This document shows, piece by piece, positions 62,072-64,000 of a stretch of 64,000 bases of DNA (position 1 is the stretch's first letter; every line of letters begins with the position of its first letter). The translations under genes were made by a program, and so were the position numbers. The stretch is from Thaumasiovibrio occultus (lineage in GTDB: Bacteria; Pseudomonadota; Gammaproteobacteria; Enterobacterales; Vibrionaceae): NCBI GenBank assembly GCA_019703815.1, contig AP023052.1, forward strand, positions 620,001 through 684,000. Reading direction: 5' to 3'. Under the pieces are notes generated by a model, which worked only from the letters and a program-made list of their open reading frames with translations, ran no database searches and had not been told where the DNA came from.

Positions 62072-63922
62072 ATGGCCTTATTACAAATTTCAGAGCCGGG
62101 TCTAAGCGCCGCGCCGCATGAAAACAAACTCGCGGTAGGCATTGACTTAGGTACCACTAACTCTTTGGTGGCAGCGGTGCGCAGTGGTGAAGCTGCCACT
62201 CTGCCAGATAGCGAAGGACGTGCTATTTTGCCATCGGTCGTGTGTTACGGCGACAGCGGTATCACAGTCGGGCACGATGCCAAACGCGATGCGGCAAGCG
62301 ATCCTGTCAACACGATCAGCTCAGCCAAACGTTTATTAGGTCGAGCGCTAACCGATATTCAGCAACGTTACCCGTCACTGCCTTATGCTTTTTCTGCGAC
62401 CGAATCAGGTTTACCGCAGATGCAAACCGCGCAAGGGATCATCAACCCGATCCGAGTATCTGCCGATATTCTAGCTACTCTTGCTGAGCGCGCGAAAGCG
62501 ACCCTGGGTGGCGATCTTGATGGCGTTGTGATTACCGTTCCGGCGTACTTTGATGACGCGCAACGCGCAGGCACAAAAGATGCGGCGAAATTGGCTGGTC
62601 TAAACGTATTGCGTCTGTTGAACGAGCCGACCGCAGCGGCGATAGCTTATGGCTTGGATTCCGGTCAAGAAGGCGTGATCGCGGTTTACGATCTCGGTGG
62701 TGGTACGTTTGATATCTCTATTTTGCGATTGTCGAAAGGCGTGTTTGAAGTGTTGGCAACCGGCGGTGATTCAGCGCTGGGCGGCGACGACTTTGACCAT
62801 TTGATTGCCGATTGGCTAAAAGCGCAGTGGCAGTTGGGTGCGGTTGATGCCACGATGGAGCGCCAACTGTTAGATGCGGCAACGGCGGCAAAAATTGCGT
62901 TGACGGATACCGAGGAAACGACGGTAGAAGTCGGTGGCCACAGCGCAGTGCTCACCCGCACTCAGATGAACGAGCTGATCTCATCGCTGGTGAAGAAGAC
63001 CTTAATGGCCTGTCGCCGAGCATTGAAAGATGCGGATGTCACAAAAGAGGATGTGCTTGAAACCGTTATGGTTGGCGGCTCAACCCGCGTGCCATTGGTG
63101 CGTGAAATGGTGGCCGACTTCTTTGGTAAAACACCGTTAACCTCCATCGACCCTGACAAAGTAGTTGCGATTGGTGCATCGATCCAGGCCGATATTTTGG
63201 TCGGCAACAAACCCGATACGGAAATGTTGCTGCTGGATGTGATCCCGCTATCACTGGGTATCGAGACCATGGGCGGCATGATTGAGAAGATCATTCCACG
63301 CAATACCACAATCCCTGTTGCTCGCGCGCAAGAGTTTACCACTTTCAAAGATGGCCAAACTGCGATGATGGTGCACGTGGTGCAAGGTGAGCGTGAAATG
63401 GTGTCTGATTGTCGTTCACTGGCGCGTTTTAACCTTACCGACATTCCTGCCATGGCTGCAGGTGCTGCTCATATTCGTGTGACTTATCAGGTGGATGCGG
63501 ATGGTTTGCTTTCAGTGACCGCAATGGAAAAGAGCACCGGTGTGCAGTCGTCCATTCAGGTTAAACCGTCGTACGGGTTGTCGGATGACGAAATTGCCAC
63601 CATGATCCGTGATTCGATGACATACGCCGCCGATGATAAAGAAGCCCGCGCACTTGCTGAACAGCAAGTGGAAGCCGATCGCGTGTTGGAAGGCCTGATT
63701 GTCGCGTTGCAACAAGATGGTGATGAGTTGTTGACGGCAGACGAGCGTCAAGCACTTGAAGCGGCGATGATGGCGCTAGTGACACTGCGAAACGGTAACG
63801 ACGCCCGCGCTATTGAAGCCGGTATTAAGAAGACGGATCAAGCTAGTCAAGAATTTGCAGCTCGCCGTATGGATAAATCAATCCGTCAAGCCTTGGCGGG
63901 ACATTCGATAGACGAGGTATAA
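62072..63922 (+). CDS. hscA: Hsp70-type chaperone HscA
   Basis: 616 residues, the specialised Hsp70 for IscU. The ATPase motifs [33 protein letters not shown] and [16 protein letters not shown] are followed by a substrate domain ([19 protein letters not shown]) and a helical lid. It ends one base before the fdx ATG. Confidence 0.98.
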   Translation: MALLQISEPGLSAAPHENKLAVGIDLGTTNSLVAAVRSGEAATLPDSEGRAILPSVVCYGDSGITVGHDAKRDAASDPVNTISSAKRLLGRALTDIQQRYPSLPYAFSATESGLPQMQTAQGIINPIRVSADILATLAERAKATLGGDLDGVVITVPAYFDDAQRAGTKDAAKLAGLNVLRLLNEPTAAAIAYGLDSGQEGVIAVYDLGGGTFDISILRLSKGVFEVLATGGDSALGGDDFDHLIADWLKAQWQLGAVDATMERQLLDAATAAKIALTDTEETTVEVGGHSAVLTRTQMNELISSLVKKTLMACRRALKDADVTKEDVLETVMVGGSTRVPLVREMVADFFGKTPLTSIDPDKVVAIGASIQADILVGNKPDTEMLLLDVIPLSLGIETMGGMIEKIIPRNTTIPVARAQEFTTFKDGQTAMMVHVVQGEREMVSDCRSLARFNLTDIPAMAAGAAHIRVTYQVDADGLLSVTAMEKSTGVQSSIQVKPSYGLSDDEIATMIRDSMTYAADDKEARALAEQQVEADRVLEGLIVALQQDGDELLTADERQALEAAMMALVTLRNGNDARAIEAGIKKTDQASQEFAARRMDKSIRQALAGHSIDEV

Positions 63923-63923
63923 C

Positions 63924-64000
63924 ATGCCTAAGATTGTTGTATTGCCACACGAAGATCTATGCCCTGAAGGGGCCGTGCTGGATGCGCAAGAAGGTGAAAC
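63924..64000 (+). CDS. fdx: Isc-type [2Fe-2S] ferredoxin Fdx, N-terminal part (truncated by window end)
   Basis: The first 25 codons (MPKIVVLPHEDLCPEGAVLD) match the start of the isc-operon ferredoxin, which supplies electrons for cluster assembly. It directly follows hscA. The cluster-binding cysteines lie beyond the window. Confidence 0.93.
   Translation, partial: MPKIVVLPHEDLCPEGAVLDAQEGE

Overview
The window is about 64 kb of chromosome from a gammaproteobacterium of the family Vibrionaceae, most likely a Vibrio with roughly 50% G+C. The evidence is gene order as well as gene content. The minor-pilin block beside dnaKJ, the phoBR/ppx/ppk/pst block, the divergent prx-oxyR pair, aceBA, and the run queA-tgt-yajC-secDF-suhB-trmJ-isc all resemble Vibrio cholerae chromosome I as I remember it. 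The 16S, 23S and 5S sequences read as Vibrio. The species assignment is inference only.

Layout. 1-1838: 3' end of dnaK, then dnaJ. 1870-5433: a type IV minor pilin block (pilE-like on the minus strand; fimT, pilW, pilX and pilV-like overlapping on the plus strand). 5434-11205: a complete rRNA operon (tandem promoters, leader, 16S, tRNA-Glu, 23S, 5S, tRNA-Asp, terminator), followed by a degenerate second copy of the tRNA 3' end and terminator. 11656-15251: an accessory-looking iron cassette with a winged-helix regulator that has lost its phosphorylation site, a Fur-box-preceded TonB-dependent receptor and an Sfp/EntD-type phosphopantetheinyl transferase. 15365-17243: a SorC-family regulator and the murein endopeptidase MepA. 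17327-20003 (minus): YfhL ferredoxin, the tRNA hydroxylation protein TrhP and RdgC. 20121-25111: the SbcCD nuclease.

25247-41578 is dominated by phosphate and polyphosphate: phoB-phoR and a PstS-like protein, the convergent ppk1-ppx pair behind a GcvR-like ACT protein, pstC-pstA-pstB-phoU behind a Pho box, and then ppk2 with a LysR regulator. Phosphate sensing (PhoR/PhoU/Pst), response (PhoB), and storage and use of polyphosphate (PPK1, PPX, PPK2) are therefore co-located. An outer membrane barrel protein and cutC lie in and next to this region.

41895-43536 is a divergent peroxiredoxin/OxyR pair. After an 850-base AT-rich gap come the glyoxylate shunt genes aceB and aceA (44385-47404), then acpH, a CBS-domain protein and two tandem secreted trypsin-like proteases with C-terminal sorting tails (49046-51374). 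The right end is housekeeping: queuosine synthesis (queA, tgt), Sec translocon accessory genes (yajC, secD, secF), suhB, trmJ, and the Fe-S assembly operon iscR-S-U-A-hscBA-fdx, which runs off the end and has two adjacent IscR-type sites in front.

I saw no CRISPR array, insertion sequence, prophage or integron. The least ordinary things are: (1) an rRNA operon whose sequence departs from universally conserved positions in several places, probably consensus or assembly error; (2) the pseudo-receiver/TonB receptor/PPTase cassette next to a decayed tRNA-Asp end; (3) PstC and PstA proteins far larger than the E. coli ones; (4) a candidate 3'-UTR small RNA after the peroxiredoxin gene; (5) a palindromic operator-like element before acpH.
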